64,000 bases of DNA from Paenibacillus_AR mesotrionivorans. GTDB taxonomy: Bacteria > Bacillota > Bacilli > Paenibacillales > NBRC-103111. Of this stretch, positions 32,508-41,328 are shown in pieces (position 1 is the first letter of the stretch; each line of letters begins with the position of its first letter). The notes under the pieces were generated by a model. That model ran no database searches, was not told the origin of the DNA, and saw only the letters and a program-made list of their open reading frames with translations. The position numbers and the translations under genes were made by a program. The stretch lies in assembly GCF_046098205.1 (NCBI RefSeq), contig NZ_JBJURJ010000007.1, positions 62,001-126,000 of the forward strand, written 5' to 3'.

Positions 32508-33998
32508 ATGTTTGTGATCAAGAACAAAAAGGGTGAGCAACAACAAAAGACAGCTCCAGTGGTTGGTAGTGTTCGCTTTATGACCAAGCTTTTTGAGCTT
32601 GAGGAACAGTATGGTAGTGCAGATGTTTTTTTTAGGCGTAAGAGTGGCCAAGGAAGGCTAATTTATCATGTCACCAAAGCAGATATTCAGTTAGCCATGA
32701 CTCTTCAGGTTGGTTTTAATACAAAGGGTGTCCTTGAAGATGCAACACGTTTTCAGGTTTATAATAAGCTGATCGAACTGTATGAAGATCCGGTTTGTGT
32801 AGAGCAGTTTTATCAAGCCTTCTCAAAATTTCTTGAGACAGGGCTTATTTCTTGTACTGCTGACACGTATAGTCGTGTTTTTACTTTGAAGCATTACTTG
32901 GAGCCGGAAACAGAGGAGATTGGAAGATTCGTCCTATACCACCCAATTGTCTTTTCAAAGGCGTTCACTGACCTACCGATTGCTGCACAGCGTTGGTTCC
33001 TTTATGCATGCCTGCAGCAGGGAGCTCAGTCAGACAAGCTCATGCAGCGTAATTGGCACAACATTATGCCTCTGGTACATGCCCGATCCAAATACCAAAT
33101 GGAGCAGTTGTTGGTGCACATGCGGACTCCACTTTTAGACGGACAAGCTCTTTTCAATATTGGCCGCATAGAGCGTAATGCTGTCGGAGGTAAAAAAGTA
33201 GTATATCAAGTAAATGCCGCACTCATACCGGTATATGAGCCTGAGCTGGAATACCACGATATTATTGTGGTGAAGAACCGGTATCGGCCATTACAACGGT
33301 TGTTACGCCAACTCTTAGTGGATACTGGATTGGCTGAATTGGAGAATGTAAAGGAGGGGAGGTTCTTCCGACAGTTGCTCCAGGTGGCCAAAGGAAAAAG
33401 TAAATCTTACATTCGTGTGGTCTTAACCTACATAAAGGAAATGTACCAACAGCATCGTTACCTGCCTGAAGATCTAATGGATTACATACATAAGGATCTG
33501 CGAGATCAAGTTACGGGGCAAGTGCTAGGCATCCTGCAGCAAACAGGTGTTTATCCCTTTTTGGCACCATCTGGAACAACCCAGCAGGAGCGCATACCCC
33601 AGCTTGTAAGCAAGATTCGTGGACTGCCATCAAATATGCTGCGTAAGGCCTGTAGAGCAGCATTGCCAACATTGAAAGAACTCTATAGCAGACCTGCAGC
33701 ACTCGGAACCATTGACTATGTACGCGGTTCCGGTTGTTCGGCTGAAATCGAGTATAGATTGGGATTGCATGCATCCAGGCGAATGGCATTTACTCTACAA
33801 AAGGATCCCAGCAGTTATATGGCTCTGGAAGCCTCAGTAGTGAGCTGCTATAAGCAGCATGCATTAACCGGCCAGGATCTGTACCACCTGCAAAATTGGT
33901 TTAAATCAGAGATTCATGGTTTAGACCATTGGCAGCCTGTGGCAGATGCCCCAACTGACTTTAGGTTAGAAGAATTCCTCTTATCATACCTCGCTTAG
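32508..33998 (+). CDS. Candidate replication initiator or large DNA-binding protein
   Basis: The 496-residue protein has no motif I can name. The N-terminus (VGSVRFMTKLFELEEQYGS) and the segment LTLKHY/FVLYHPIVFSKAFTDLPIAAQRWFLY look like winged-helix replication or transcription factors of Gram-positive plasmids. The rest is helical and basic. Position after ParM/ParR and before a 560-base non-coding region supports a Rep role, but this is inference. AGGAGGTG precedes ATG 32508. No relaxase-like HUH motif is seen. Confidence 0.4.
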   Translation: MFVIKNKKGEQQQKTAPVVGSVRFMTKLFELEEQYGSADVFFRRKSGQGRLIYHVTKADIQLAMTLQVGFNTKGVLEDATRFQVYNKLIELYEDPVCVEQFYQAFSKFLETGLISCTADTYSRVFTLKHYLEPETEEIGRFVLYHPIVFSKAFTDLPIAAQRWFLYACLQQGAQSDKLMQRNWHNIMPLVHARSKYQMEQLLVHMRTPLLDGQALFNIGRIERNAVGGKKVVYQVNAALIPVYEPELEYHDIIVVKNRYRPLQRLLRQLLVDTGLAELENVKEGRFFRQLLQVAKGKSKSYIRVVLTYIKEMYQQHRYLPEDLMDYIHKDLRDQVTGQVLGILQQTGVYPFLAPSGTTQQERIPQLVSKIRGLPSNMLRKACRAALPTLKELYSRPAALGTIDYVRGSGCSAEIEYRLGLHASRRMAFTLQKDPSSYMALEASVVSCYKQHALTGQDLYHLQNWFKSEIHGLDHWQPVADAPTDFRLEEFLLSYLA

Positions 33999-34500
33999 TT
34001 AGCTCTCCAGACCACTGCAGGAGGGCTCTTCGTACTCCCACTTTCTTCTGTGTTTTTCTTCTTTTAGGCTTCAATACCCCTTGATTAATATGTTCAGCTC
34101 CATTTGCCAGTCCATAATATGATCATATTCTGAAGATTACATGAATGCATGCATATACATTCGATTAAGAAGATGCAAAAGCAGAAAAAAATGTGGGGAT
34201 AACACCCAGCAGCCCATTGTTTTGGGGACGGAGCATGTGGACAACTGATCTATTTCTTTTTATTTCTGTTTTTAGTCTTATGTGAATGCGACGTTTCAGT
34301 TTTTATACTAGGGTTTACGTTACATTTCTGCTTTCAGACTTTTGTTTGTTTTAAGTTCTGTTTTCTCACAAAAAAATTCCGCTCATTCGGTACTGGACGT
34401 GGGTTTTCAATACCTATAGAAGATAGTCTTTATAGTAGATGTTTCTCTTAGAACAGATTTCAATTAGAGAAGAATAATAATATGAAATGGTAATCATCCA
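33999..34500. other. Long intergenic region before the Tad-like operon
   Basis: No gene is visible. A hairpin AGCTCTCC/GGAGGGCT (34000-34027) may terminate the upstream gene. The rest is T-rich with runs such as TTTTTATTTCTGTTTTT near 34258. Such an AT/T-rich stretch after a possible rep gene could contain an origin; no clear iterons or DnaA boxes were found by eye. Confidence 0.4.
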
Positions 34501-34547
34501 AAATCATACTTTTCACGGACACCACATCTGGAAATCCATAGTAAAGT
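34501..34547 (+). promoter_or_regulatory. Shared promoter element, copy P1 (Tad-like operon)
   Basis: The box CATACTTTTCACGGACA ends at 34521. Exactly 20 bases later comes the -10 TAAAGT (34542-34547). The same box, spacing and following hairpin occur at 47947 and 56088. There is no normal -35 hexamer, suggesting activator or alternative-sigma control. Confidence 0.7.
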
Positions 34548-34566
34548 GATATTGTCAAGAAATTGA

Positions 34567-34588
34567 GTCGGTCTATGGATCGGCTTTT
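34567..34588 (+). terminator. Leader attenuator-like hairpin of the Tad-like operon
   Basis: GTCGGTC-TATG-GATCGGC then TTTT lies between the P1 promoter and the first gene, not after a gene. The same layout is present in the other two shared-promoter leaders, pointing to regulated termination. Confidence 0.6.
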
Positions 34589-34619
34589 ATCTTTTATGCT
34601 CAGGAAGGGAGGTGAAAAG

Positions 34620-35372
34620 GTGCAAATTAAAGTCCGATCATTATTTTTTGTCGCAATAGGAACATTTGTGATTGGCGTTTCCATGTTCCTGCTGATCTTC
34701 TTCCGAGGTCAGGAGCTTTTGCCCCATCAGATTGTTTTCGTCCCGAATGGTGGTGTGAAGCTTGAGGAGCATACCCAAATTACAGGTCAAAACTTCAAGG
34801 CTCTTTTAATGCCCAAGGAAGTATTGGCGGCTGCTGTAAGCCCCAATATGATCACATTAGACAATATGGAAGTGATCATGAACAAAACGTTAGTCATGCC
34901 CTTGTATGCGGATGACGCGATTACACTTAACCATGTTCGGGATGATGTGCTTGTCCCCAGACAAGGTGAAAATGAATATCCCATCCCAGCCAGCTGGTTG
35001 GAGGTTATGGACTGGACGGGGCGCTCCGGTGACGAGGCAGAGATCTGGCTTTTCCCCACCAACCAACTGAAGCAGCAGTACACTACAAAGTCAGTGAAAG
35101 AGGCGCATGTAGAGACGGTGATTCAGCCGGTGCCAGATACGGTAGAGCGTCCTCTAAAAAAGCCGATTTTGGATACTGTTCGGCTGCGTTATGTGGTTGA
35201 TGGTACAAACCGTTCCGTCAAAAACGCTACAGAAGCACAGGATCGAAGCGATGCTACTGGGGAACCTGTAAAAATGAAAGCCAATTTGACTCCGGAGCAA
35301 TACGCACAACTGAAAGGTGCCGTAGAAGAAGGTTACAAGCTAATTGTAGTTGCAAAAGGGGTGTTACGGTGA
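34620..35372 (+). CDS. SAF/CpaB-like pilus assembly protein
   Basis: The 250-residue product has one N-terminal membrane helix (VRSLFFVAIGTFVIGVSMFLLIFF). A SAF/CpaB-like region follows (LMPKEVLAAAVSPNMITLDN, then LVMPLYADDAITLNHVRDD, PIPASWLEVMD). RcpC/CpaB proteins span the envelope in Tad pilus systems. GTG 34620 is seven bases after GGGAGG. It overlaps the next gene by four bases (ATGA). First gene of the Tad-like operon, downstream of the P1 leader. Confidence 0.7.
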   Translation: MQIKVRSLFFVAIGTFVIGVSMFLLIFFRGQELLPHQIVFVPNGGVKLEEHTQITGQNFKALLMPKEVLAAAVSPNMITLDNMEVIMNKTLVMPLYADDAITLNHVRDDVLVPRQGENEYPIPASWLEVMDWTGRSGDEAEIWLFPTNQLKQQYTTKSVKEAHVETVIQPVPDTVERPLKKPILDTVRLRYVVDGTNRSVKNATEAQDRSDATGEPVKMKANLTPEQYAQLKGAVEEGYKLIVVAKGVLR

Positions 35373-36457
35373 AAGTAACAGTTATAGGTACTACAAGCCG
35401 ACTAGTCCAGCTGGTTCGGGATATCCCGGGCGTTCAAGATGTATATTACTCAAACAATAGCGAACGCCAGCCAGCAGACTGGGTCATCCTGGATGGGGTT
35501 GAATATGCTCCACTGGAGCAGATTCTGGGTACTGAATCCGGCAAGATAATCTATGTGTATCCGGCGCGTCAGGGATTCGATGAGCCCCATTACAAACGGA
35601 TGCGGGAAAAATGTAATTTACACCAGGTCCCGATCTTGACAGACTTATCGGATGATCAACTGACTGAAGAGGTGGAACGGCGTTTATTCCCGGATCGGTT
35701 CGTCGAACAAATACAACCGTCCCTTGCATTGATTGGCTGCCACAGAAATGCAGGTCGAAAAACCATCGGGCGAGCTCTAGCAAGGGAACTGGCCACCCGA
35801 ACTACCGGGAAGGTAGGGTTCATTGATTTAGATCCATACGCTTACAGCTTGAAGGAAGGGACCATTTGGCAGTTGTACCGGGAATACGAGGCCGGAGTGC
35901 TGACGGTAGCCCGGATCCAGGAATCAGCCATTTTGCGGGATGGGGTCTGGGAAATTGGTGGCAATCCGAAGCTGGATGCAGCGAGGGCATTCCAACCTGA
36001 AAAGATTGAGCAACTGTTAAGGCTGGTCGAGCAGGCATTTGATGTGACCATTTTCTCTATAGCACCGTATTGGGATAACTCCCTGACCTTGGTGCCCCTT
36101 AAAATATTCCCGCGTCAATACTTGCTAGCCACCAGTCAAGCAGCAGCTATGGATGAATTTTATGAGGTCATGTCTCAATTGTATTTCCTGACTTGGCTTA
36201 ACTTGAGGGAGAGACCGTTCATCTTCAACTATGAGGGACAAGGGATGGAACCCAAGGCTGCCGTCGCCAGTAAACTGGGAGCCGGGGCTATTGCCTCCAT
36301 ACCTTATAGTAGTCGGCTTCAGGGCAATGATGATACTCAGCTTATTCAATCGCTATTAGTCCGGTTTACAGACGTACTAATATCAGAGCTGCAGTTGCCC
36401 CGGAAGGAGCTTTTGGCAGCTAAGAAGGGCTTTGTGCAGCGTTTAAGAGGGGGATAA
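35369..36457 (+). CDS. CpaE/TadZ-like ATPase
   Basis: The 362-residue protein has an atypical receiver-like N-terminal half and a ParA/MinD-like P-loop domain. The loop reads ALIGCHRNAGRKTIGRALA (a degenerate GxxxxGKT), followed by GFIDLDPYAYSLKEG (Walker A'-like). TadZ/CpaE positions Tad machinery at the cell pole or membrane. It overlaps the upstream SAF gene and precedes the CpaF ATPase by two bases. A second CpaE-like gene lies at 54974. Confidence 0.7.
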   Translation: MKVTVIGTTSRLVQLVRDIPGVQDVYYSNNSERQPADWVILDGVEYAPLEQILGTESGKIIYVYPARQGFDEPHYKRMREKCNLHQVPILTDLSDDQLTEEVERRLFPDRFVEQIQPSLALIGCHRNAGRKTIGRALARELATRTTGKVGFIDLDPYAYSLKEGTIWQLYREYEAGVLTVARIQESAILRDGVWEIGGNPKLDAARAFQPEKIEQLLRLVEQAFDVTIFSIAPYWDNSLTLVPLKIFPRQYLLATSQAAAMDEFYEVMSQLYFLTWLNLRERPFIFNYEGQGMEPKAAVASKLGAGAIASIPYSSRLQGNDDTQLIQSLLVRFTDVLISELQLPRKELLAAKKGFVQRLRGG

Positions 36458-36459
36458 AT

Positions 36460-37899
36460 ATGGGAGAAGTAGATTTTCGTCAGCTTGCTGATTATGTGAA
36501 GGATGAGACGCATGTGGTTGAACGGACCAAGCGTTTCGATCCGAACAAATTTGATGAAGCTATTCGGGTACTCGATGATTACTTTGAAATTCGCCTAAAA
36601 AAAGCAGATGCTACCGCCAAAGAGGAATACTTGAATCAGCAGCATATGGCGACCATTGGACACCCCAAAGAAACCCAGCAAATGAAGGCCATTATTCAGT
36701 CTATCGTGGATGAAAATCGGCTCCATGATGTGCCATATCCCCCCATTTATGAAAGCCTGGTCGATGCCCTATTTCACGAAACGTGGGGGCTAGGTGCCGT
36801 TAGTGTGGTATATGAACGTAAACGACATATTGGGAAATGGCGGGTCAATAATCGAAACATCTGGTATCGGGAAAAAGGGGAGAAACGGCGCATTCATGAA
36901 CAGTATCGGACGGATGCTGGGGTGCTCCGGATGATTGAAAATCTATTGCGTAATGATGACCAGCAGATTGTAAAACACGGAAGGGAATATGCACAATTGC
37001 AGATGTTTGACGGCACTCGGGTTACCATCACTTTGCCCCCTATGACACGTCACCCTTCCGTTGTCTTTCGGCGTAAAACGGAGCAAATGTTTACGTTGGT
37101 ACGGCAAGCCGAATGGGGCACGATTGCAGCGGATGCAATACCCATCTATCGGATGATGAGCCGGTGCGGAACCAAGATTGTGCTGACGGGGGAGCCGGGA
37201 ACGGCCAAGACCACCATGGCCAAAGCTTTGTTTGCTGAGACCAAGCCGGATAAGGTGACCATTGCCGCGGAGCTGGTGTACGAGTTGGATTTGCAAAAAG
37301 ACTTCCCGGATCGGGATATCTCGGAGTATGAAGGGGACGAGACCAACATGGCCTCTGTGATCATTCCCTTGACGCTTCGCCAGGATGCTGAACAGTATCT
37401 GATGGGCGAGATCCGGGAAGTGGAAGCCCCAGGCTTCAAAGAAATTTGCGCCAATACCACGGGAACCGTCCTCACGACGATGCATGAGGTGGATTCAACG
37501 AACGTGCCGGGTACACTGGCCCGGAAGGAACTGCGGCAATCCAGCGGGATGAACTATGCGATGAGCCTTGTCGAATATGCCAGTAAGATTGACTTTGTAC
37601 AAGTCATGGCGTTTGGCGAGGACCAATCTGTAATCCGAAATCTGGAGGTATCAAGCATAGAGGTAGATCCGATTTCGTTGGCCGTAAGCAGCCGTAGAAT
37701 CATCTGGTTTGATGGAGAACTGTGGCATTTTCATTGCGATTTGGACAAGAGGCTTGCCCAAAGGATGCGGCGTTACGATCCGGAGGCATATGATACCGGC
37801 ATGCGGCGGTTACAGGAACTGACGAAAAAGTCCCCCATTCCGGAAGAGGAACGGGTGGTAAGGCTGCTTACACCGATTACAGGAGGTGGGCGAGAGTGA
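36460..37899 (+). CDS. tadA: CpaF/TadA-type secretion ATPase
   Basis: The 479-residue AAA-like traffic ATPase of the VirB11/CpaF family would power pilus assembly or secretion. Walker A is GEPGTAKTT (244-252), the Walker B-like segment is LMGEIREVEA, and the His box is TGTVLTTMHEVDS. The N-terminal part (DETHVVERTKRFDPNKFDE...) is diverged from standard CpaF. It overlaps the TadB-like gene by four bases. Central component of the Tad-like operon. Confidence 0.88.
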   Translation: MGEVDFRQLADYVKDETHVVERTKRFDPNKFDEAIRVLDDYFEIRLKKADATAKEEYLNQQHMATIGHPKETQQMKAIIQSIVDENRLHDVPYPPIYESLVDALFHETWGLGAVSVVYERKRHIGKWRVNNRNIWYREKGEKRRIHEQYRTDAGVLRMIENLLRNDDQQIVKHGREYAQLQMFDGTRVTITLPPMTRHPSVVFRRKTEQMFTLVRQAEWGTIAADAIPIYRMMSRCGTKIVLTGEPGTAKTTMAKALFAETKPDKVTIAAELVYELDLQKDFPDRDISEYEGDETNMASVIIPLTLRQDAEQYLMGEIREVEAPGFKEICANTTGTVLTTMHEVDSTNVPGTLARKELRQSSGMNYAMSLVEYASKIDFVQVMAFGEDQSVIRNLEVSSIEVDPISLAVSSRRIIWFDGELWHFHCDLDKRLAQRMRRYDPEAYDTGMRRLQELTKKSPIPEEERVVRLLTPITGGGRE

Positions 37900-38960
37900 T
37901 GGTGCTGGAGGGTCTCTGGCAGGGGTTACAGCAGCGCTGGATGGGGGTAAGTGCCCTACTTATTTTAATCGGGTCCTTATTGTTAGGGGGGCTTCTATGG
38001 GCCAAGGCAAGCTACCTTAAGGAGCGGACAAGTGATGCCAATATTTATGCTGCCTTGCTTCGCGTATACCAACCGCGCCAAGACTCGCTACCCAACAGTA
38101 GAATACTGGCTTATTTGGCCAAGCATATGATGACTGTTTTTCACGTGCCTCTGGCTAAAGTTCGTCTTGCTAATAGCCTGTTAATCATTATTAGTTTTGG
38201 TTTGGGTTTGACAGTAGCAAGCCAGGCTACATCCATTTACATAGGGTGGCATGGGGATTTACCCTACAATATGTTTACAATTTGGCTGCCGGTAGCATTG
38301 GGACTGTTTGCCTGTTTTCTACCGTTTTTGGCTATCCACGCCTTGCTGCAGATCGTTCGCGTCAGAGCCAGTCATCAATTGTTGCCCTATCTCGAGGAAT
38401 TTGAGAAACAGTATCTGGCACGAGGGGCGGTTAAACCGGCACTCGACAATATGGTGACATTATCCCAAGGTAAATATCAGGAAATGACAATCGTATTGGT
38501 GCACAGCATCCAGCGGGGCAATAGGGACAAAATATTTGAAGCTCTGGAGCTGTTCAATCATCAAGTGGCTACCCGGTTTGCGGAGACATTCACTGTTTTG
38601 CTTCGAGAGGGACTAGGTATAGGGCTGCCGGTTAAAAAGCCTGCCAAGCATAACAGCAGTGTCTCCTATGCTAAGGATATTGGAGTTGGATTGCGGAGCC
38701 TGATTGAGCGTATGCATGCCCAGCAACGGGTACAAGCAGCAGATGCCCCAAAAAAACGGGAATTAAGCCAAGTCGGTCTGCTGACATTCCCGGTGTTATA
38801 CGGTGCCCATTACTACGCTAAGGGCCTCCTAACAGACAAAGCAAGGCATTACCTGTTTGAGATCCCCAGCCAGCTCAATTTAATGATGGCCGCTATTTTA
38901 ATTGGATGCATAGCCTGTGCGCTAAATATTATTTTAGGGCGCCGAAAATTAGATTTGTGA
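37896..38960 (+). CDS. tadB: TadB-like inner-membrane platform protein
   Basis: The 354-residue protein has an N-terminal membrane helix (about 17-37), a helix pair near 90-150 (LLIIISFGLGLTVA, WLPVALGLFACFLPFLAIHA), a cytoplasmic helical domain with LLPYLEEFEKQYLARGAVKPALDNM, and a C-terminal helix (LNLMMAAILIGCIACALNII). This is the T2SSF/TadB pattern with low sequence conservation. It lies between the ATPase and the TadC-like gene, as in Tad loci. Confidence 0.75.
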   Translation: MMVLEGLWQGLQQRWMGVSALLILIGSLLLGGLLWAKASYLKERTSDANIYAALLRVYQPRQDSLPNSRILAYLAKHMMTVFHVPLAKVRLANSLLIIISFGLGLTVASQATSIYIGWHGDLPYNMFTIWLPVALGLFACFLPFLAIHALLQIVRVRASHQLLPYLEEFEKQYLARGAVKPALDNMVTLSQGKYQEMTIVLVHSIQRGNRDKIFEALELFNHQVATRFAETFTVLLREGLGIGLPVKKPAKHNSSVSYAKDIGVGLRSLIERMHAQQRVQAADAPKKRELSQVGLLTFPVLYGAHYYAKGLLTDKARHYLFEIPSQLNLMMAAILIGCIACALNIILGRRKLDL

Positions 38961-38976
38961 AAGGAGGATTTAGGGA

Positions 38977-39861
38977 ATGCAATGGATTTGGAACCATATG
39001 CTGTCCATTTTACTTTTTGGCGCACTTGGTTGCACATTGTTGGCTTCCGCGCTTGTGTTGATTTCAATAGATGGTGGCCGACGACAACTGGTGATGGCGG
39101 AAATGAAGCAAGCCATCAAATGGGGTATTGTTACCCCAATTCAATTCGGACAAAAAATCTATGCCTCAGAAGCAACAGACGAGCTCCTGGAAAGTATGGG
39201 ATGGAGAAAATATATAAGTGGCCCAACCATAAAGATGATCCGTGATGGAATTACACTCCTGTTAATGGCTTATGTATTGATGCAATTCCACGGCCCCGAG
39301 TTGGTGCGCCCCATTGTTTATGTTGTGTTTGTTTTTCTTACTTTGACTCCTGGTCCGCCAGGTCCTTTCTATGCGTTTATTCGTCCATTATTCCAACGTA
39401 TCCAGCGGCACCGGGCCAACAGGGAAGTCGCCCTGTTGATTCAACTACTGCGGAATGAAACGCAATCGGAAGTGCAGCAGAGTGTTATTGCTCTAATCCG
39501 GCAATTCCGGCCCTATACGAAGGCATTGGAAAACGACCTGTACATGTTAGAACACGACTGGCGGAAGGGTAAGGAAGAGGCGCTGGCGCGCTGGCAGCGG
39601 CGTCATCCTAAGAATGAAGACATTGCCTACCTGATCTCTTTACTGCGGAGTATAGACGAGATTGGCTATACCGACTGCGCCAAATCCCTCGCGGCAAATG
39701 AAAAGACACTCCATGACCGGCAAGCCGCAAATTACACCAGCAAGATGCAGGATCTTAACCGTTTTCTCTTTATTTTTAATATTACCGGTGTCGTATTGGC
39801 TTGCTTATGGTTTGTCATGGCTGTATTTCAATGGGCCTACGGCATGGACACCGGACTATAA
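38977..39861 (+). CDS. tadC: TadC-like inner-membrane platform protein
   Basis: The 294-residue protein has helices at about 9-30, 85-125 (LLLMAYVLMQF, PIVYVVFVFLTLTPG) and at the C-terminus (LFIFNITGVVLACLWFVMAVF). A cytoplasmic helical domain between them has VALLIQLLRNETQSEVQQSV. Paired TadB/TadC proteins form the membrane platform of the pilus machine. AAAGGAGG precedes the ATG. Confidence 0.72.
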   Translation: MQWIWNHMLSILLFGALGCTLLASALVLISIDGGRRQLVMAEMKQAIKWGIVTPIQFGQKIYASEATDELLESMGWRKYISGPTIKMIRDGITLLLMAYVLMQFHGPELVRPIVYVVFVFLTLTPGPPGPFYAFIRPLFQRIQRHRANREVALLIQLLRNETQSEVQQSVIALIRQFRPYTKALENDLYMLEHDWRKGKEEALARWQRRHPKNEDIAYLISLLRSIDEIGYTDCAKSLAANEKTLHDRQAANYTSKMQDLNRFLFIFNITGVVLACLWFVMAVFQWAYGMDTGL

Positions 39862-39882
39862 CATTTGGAGGATGATTAAATC

Positions 39883-40041
39883 ATGGAATTTTCAACAAAC
39901 CAGGTATTGAGTATTGGTCTTATCGCCGTGCTGGCACTCACATTAATTTTTGCACCGACAACCGGCCTGTCGGCTAAAGCGACAAATGCTCAAGCTAAAG
40001 CAGCAACAAAAATTGATAGTGTTGTTACAAAATACGAATAA
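39883..40041 (+). CDS. Small pilin candidate
   Basis: The 52-residue product (MEFSTNQVLSIGLIAVLALT..., then a polar Ala/Lys/Thr-rich tail AKATNAQAKAATKIDSVV) has the size and layout of Flp-type pilins or other small filament subunits: a short polar head, a hydrophobic helix and a small soluble tail. It directly follows tadC, a common place for pilin genes. TTGGAGG precedes the ATG. A classic Flp prepilin cleavage motif (G before [FY]) is not obvious. Confidence 0.6.
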   Translation: MEFSTNQVLSIGLIAVLALTLIFAPTTGLSAKATNAQAKAATKIDSVVTKYE

Positions 40042-40105
40042 ATAGGATCGGAGCGCAGTCGGTATAGCGAGTCCCGTCTAGTTCAATAAAGAGGAGGCAG
40101 ATTGT

Positions 40106-40300
40106 ATGATCTATGTACTTGATCGTCTTTTAGGCTTTGTGCTCATGTATATGGTTGTAGGAGCTGGAATCGCCCTTTTCATGATTCTAACTGATTTATC
40201 TAATACCCAGAGAAGGATGACGGAAACGCGGAGCAACCTTAAGCGCTTCTTACTGATCATGTCTACATGGGCATTCCGTTGGGAGCGAAGTAGGAGATAG
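40106..40300 (+). CDS. Small membrane protein of the Tad-like operon
   Basis: The 64-residue product has one or two hydrophobic stretches (VLDRLLGFVLMYMVVGAGIA and onward) and a basic C-terminus (RWERSRR). GAGGAGG precedes the ATG. Presumed accessory pilus protein from its position. Confidence 0.5.
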   Translation: MIYVLDRLLGFVLMYMVVGAGIALFMILTDLSNTQRRMTETRSNLKRFLLIMSTWAFRWERSRR

Positions 40301-40312
40301 GAGGAATCGGCC

Positions 40313-40702
40313 ATGGGATTTGCCTTGGAGATGATTGTATATCTATTGATCTCCACCATGATGAGTGTATCCATCATGCTTGGTTATGCGGATGGAAAAA
40401 ATGATTCTTATATCCAGACAGCTGTTACGGAGGCTATGCTCAAAGCACCTCCGTATGGGTATATTACACCGGAGATTCAGGCTGATGTAAAAACGTTTTT
40501 GCAAGAGACCAGGGGAATGGACCCCGACCAAGTTGTTATCGAGGGTACGACGAGCGTCTATGATCGCAAAGCTAAAGGCAGCTCGGGAAAAATTGAACTA
40601 CGGGTGAGGTATCCACGGAAGACGCTGATTTTCATGGGCGGTATTCTGACCGACGAGTATAAGGCCAAACGTACCATATCTTCGGAATACAAAGAGCGGT
40701 GA
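40313..40702 (+). CDS. Pseudopilin/TadE-like protein
   Basis: The 129-residue product has a hydrophobic N-terminus (GFALEMIVYLLISTMMSVSI) followed by a soluble domain (YGYITPEIQADVKTFLQETR, a strand-rich middle and KGSSGKIELRVRYP). TadE/F-like minor pilins share this shape, but no conserved motif proves it. It is closely packed between membrane protein genes of the operon. Confidence 0.5.
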   Translation: MGFALEMIVYLLISTMMSVSIMLGYADGKNDSYIQTAVTEAMLKAPPYGYITPEIQADVKTFLQETRGMDPDQVVIEGTTSVYDRKAKGSSGKIELRVRYPRKTLIFMGGILTDEYKAKRTISSEYKER

Positions 40703-40706
40703 GGAC

Positions 40707-41240
40707 ATGAAAACCGTTTTTAAGTTATCCGTATGGATGATCGCCTGGATGATGCTGTACGTCTTCCAGGTACAGGACCGTACGCTGCAGAGGGGTGAAG
40801 GTCAGATGTATGGAGCAGCCATTGTTGCGGCCCATGATGCTGCAGTAGAAAGTATTATGAGCCAAGAGGATGGATTTATGACCTTTGACCCCGTGCTTGG
40901 TACGGCAGCTTATAAAAAAAGCCTGGCTGTCAACGTTGGTCTTGACCCTATTACGCTTGTTCCAAACCCTAATACCCTATTGCGAGAACCCGTTAAAATA
41001 ATTGGCCTCTTTTTTCTGGGTGATGATAAAGCACCGAAGGATGGAGCCGGGTCTCCGCAATATCCATATACATTTAGCGAGACAGCCACATACCGTGGAC
41101 AGACCATCCTGGTCAAGGAGACCATATATGGCCCAAGCGTGGTCAGTGTAATTGAGTTTACCCATGATGTCATGACTCCCATTGGGAGACCAGTAACATA
41201 TAAAAAAGCGACATACCGGTATTGGGACCGGGCCTTGTAA
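40707..41240 (+). CDS. Pseudopilin-like last gene of the Tad-like operon
   Basis: The 177-residue product has one N-terminal membrane helix (LSVWMIAWMMLYVFQVQ) followed by RTLQRGEGQMYGAAIVAAHDAAV and a strand-rich extracellular part. This is similar in outline to minor pilins that carry a periplasmic or cell-wall domain. It follows the previous gene by four bases and is itself followed by a terminator. Confidence 0.5.
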   Translation: MKTVFKLSVWMIAWMMLYVFQVQDRTLQRGEGQMYGAAIVAAHDAAVESIMSQEDGFMTFDPVLGTAAYKKSLAVNVGLDPITLVPNPNTLLREPVKIIGLFFLGDDKAPKDGAGSPQYPYTFSETATYRGQTILVKETIYGPSVVSVIEFTHDVMTPIGRPVTYKKATYRYWDRAL

Positions 41241-41253
41241 GAAAAGGGTTTAT

Positions 41254-41284
41254 CCCCTCATCACCAATGGTGAGGGGTTTTATA
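41254..41284 (+). terminator. Terminator of the Tad-like operon
   Basis: CCCCTCA and TGAGGGG, with an inner ACC/GGT pairing, are followed by TTTTAT. Confidence 0.85.
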
Positions 41285-41328
41285 CAACCAGAAAACGAAC
41301 ATATGTTCCAGAAAAAGGAGAGAGGCAA

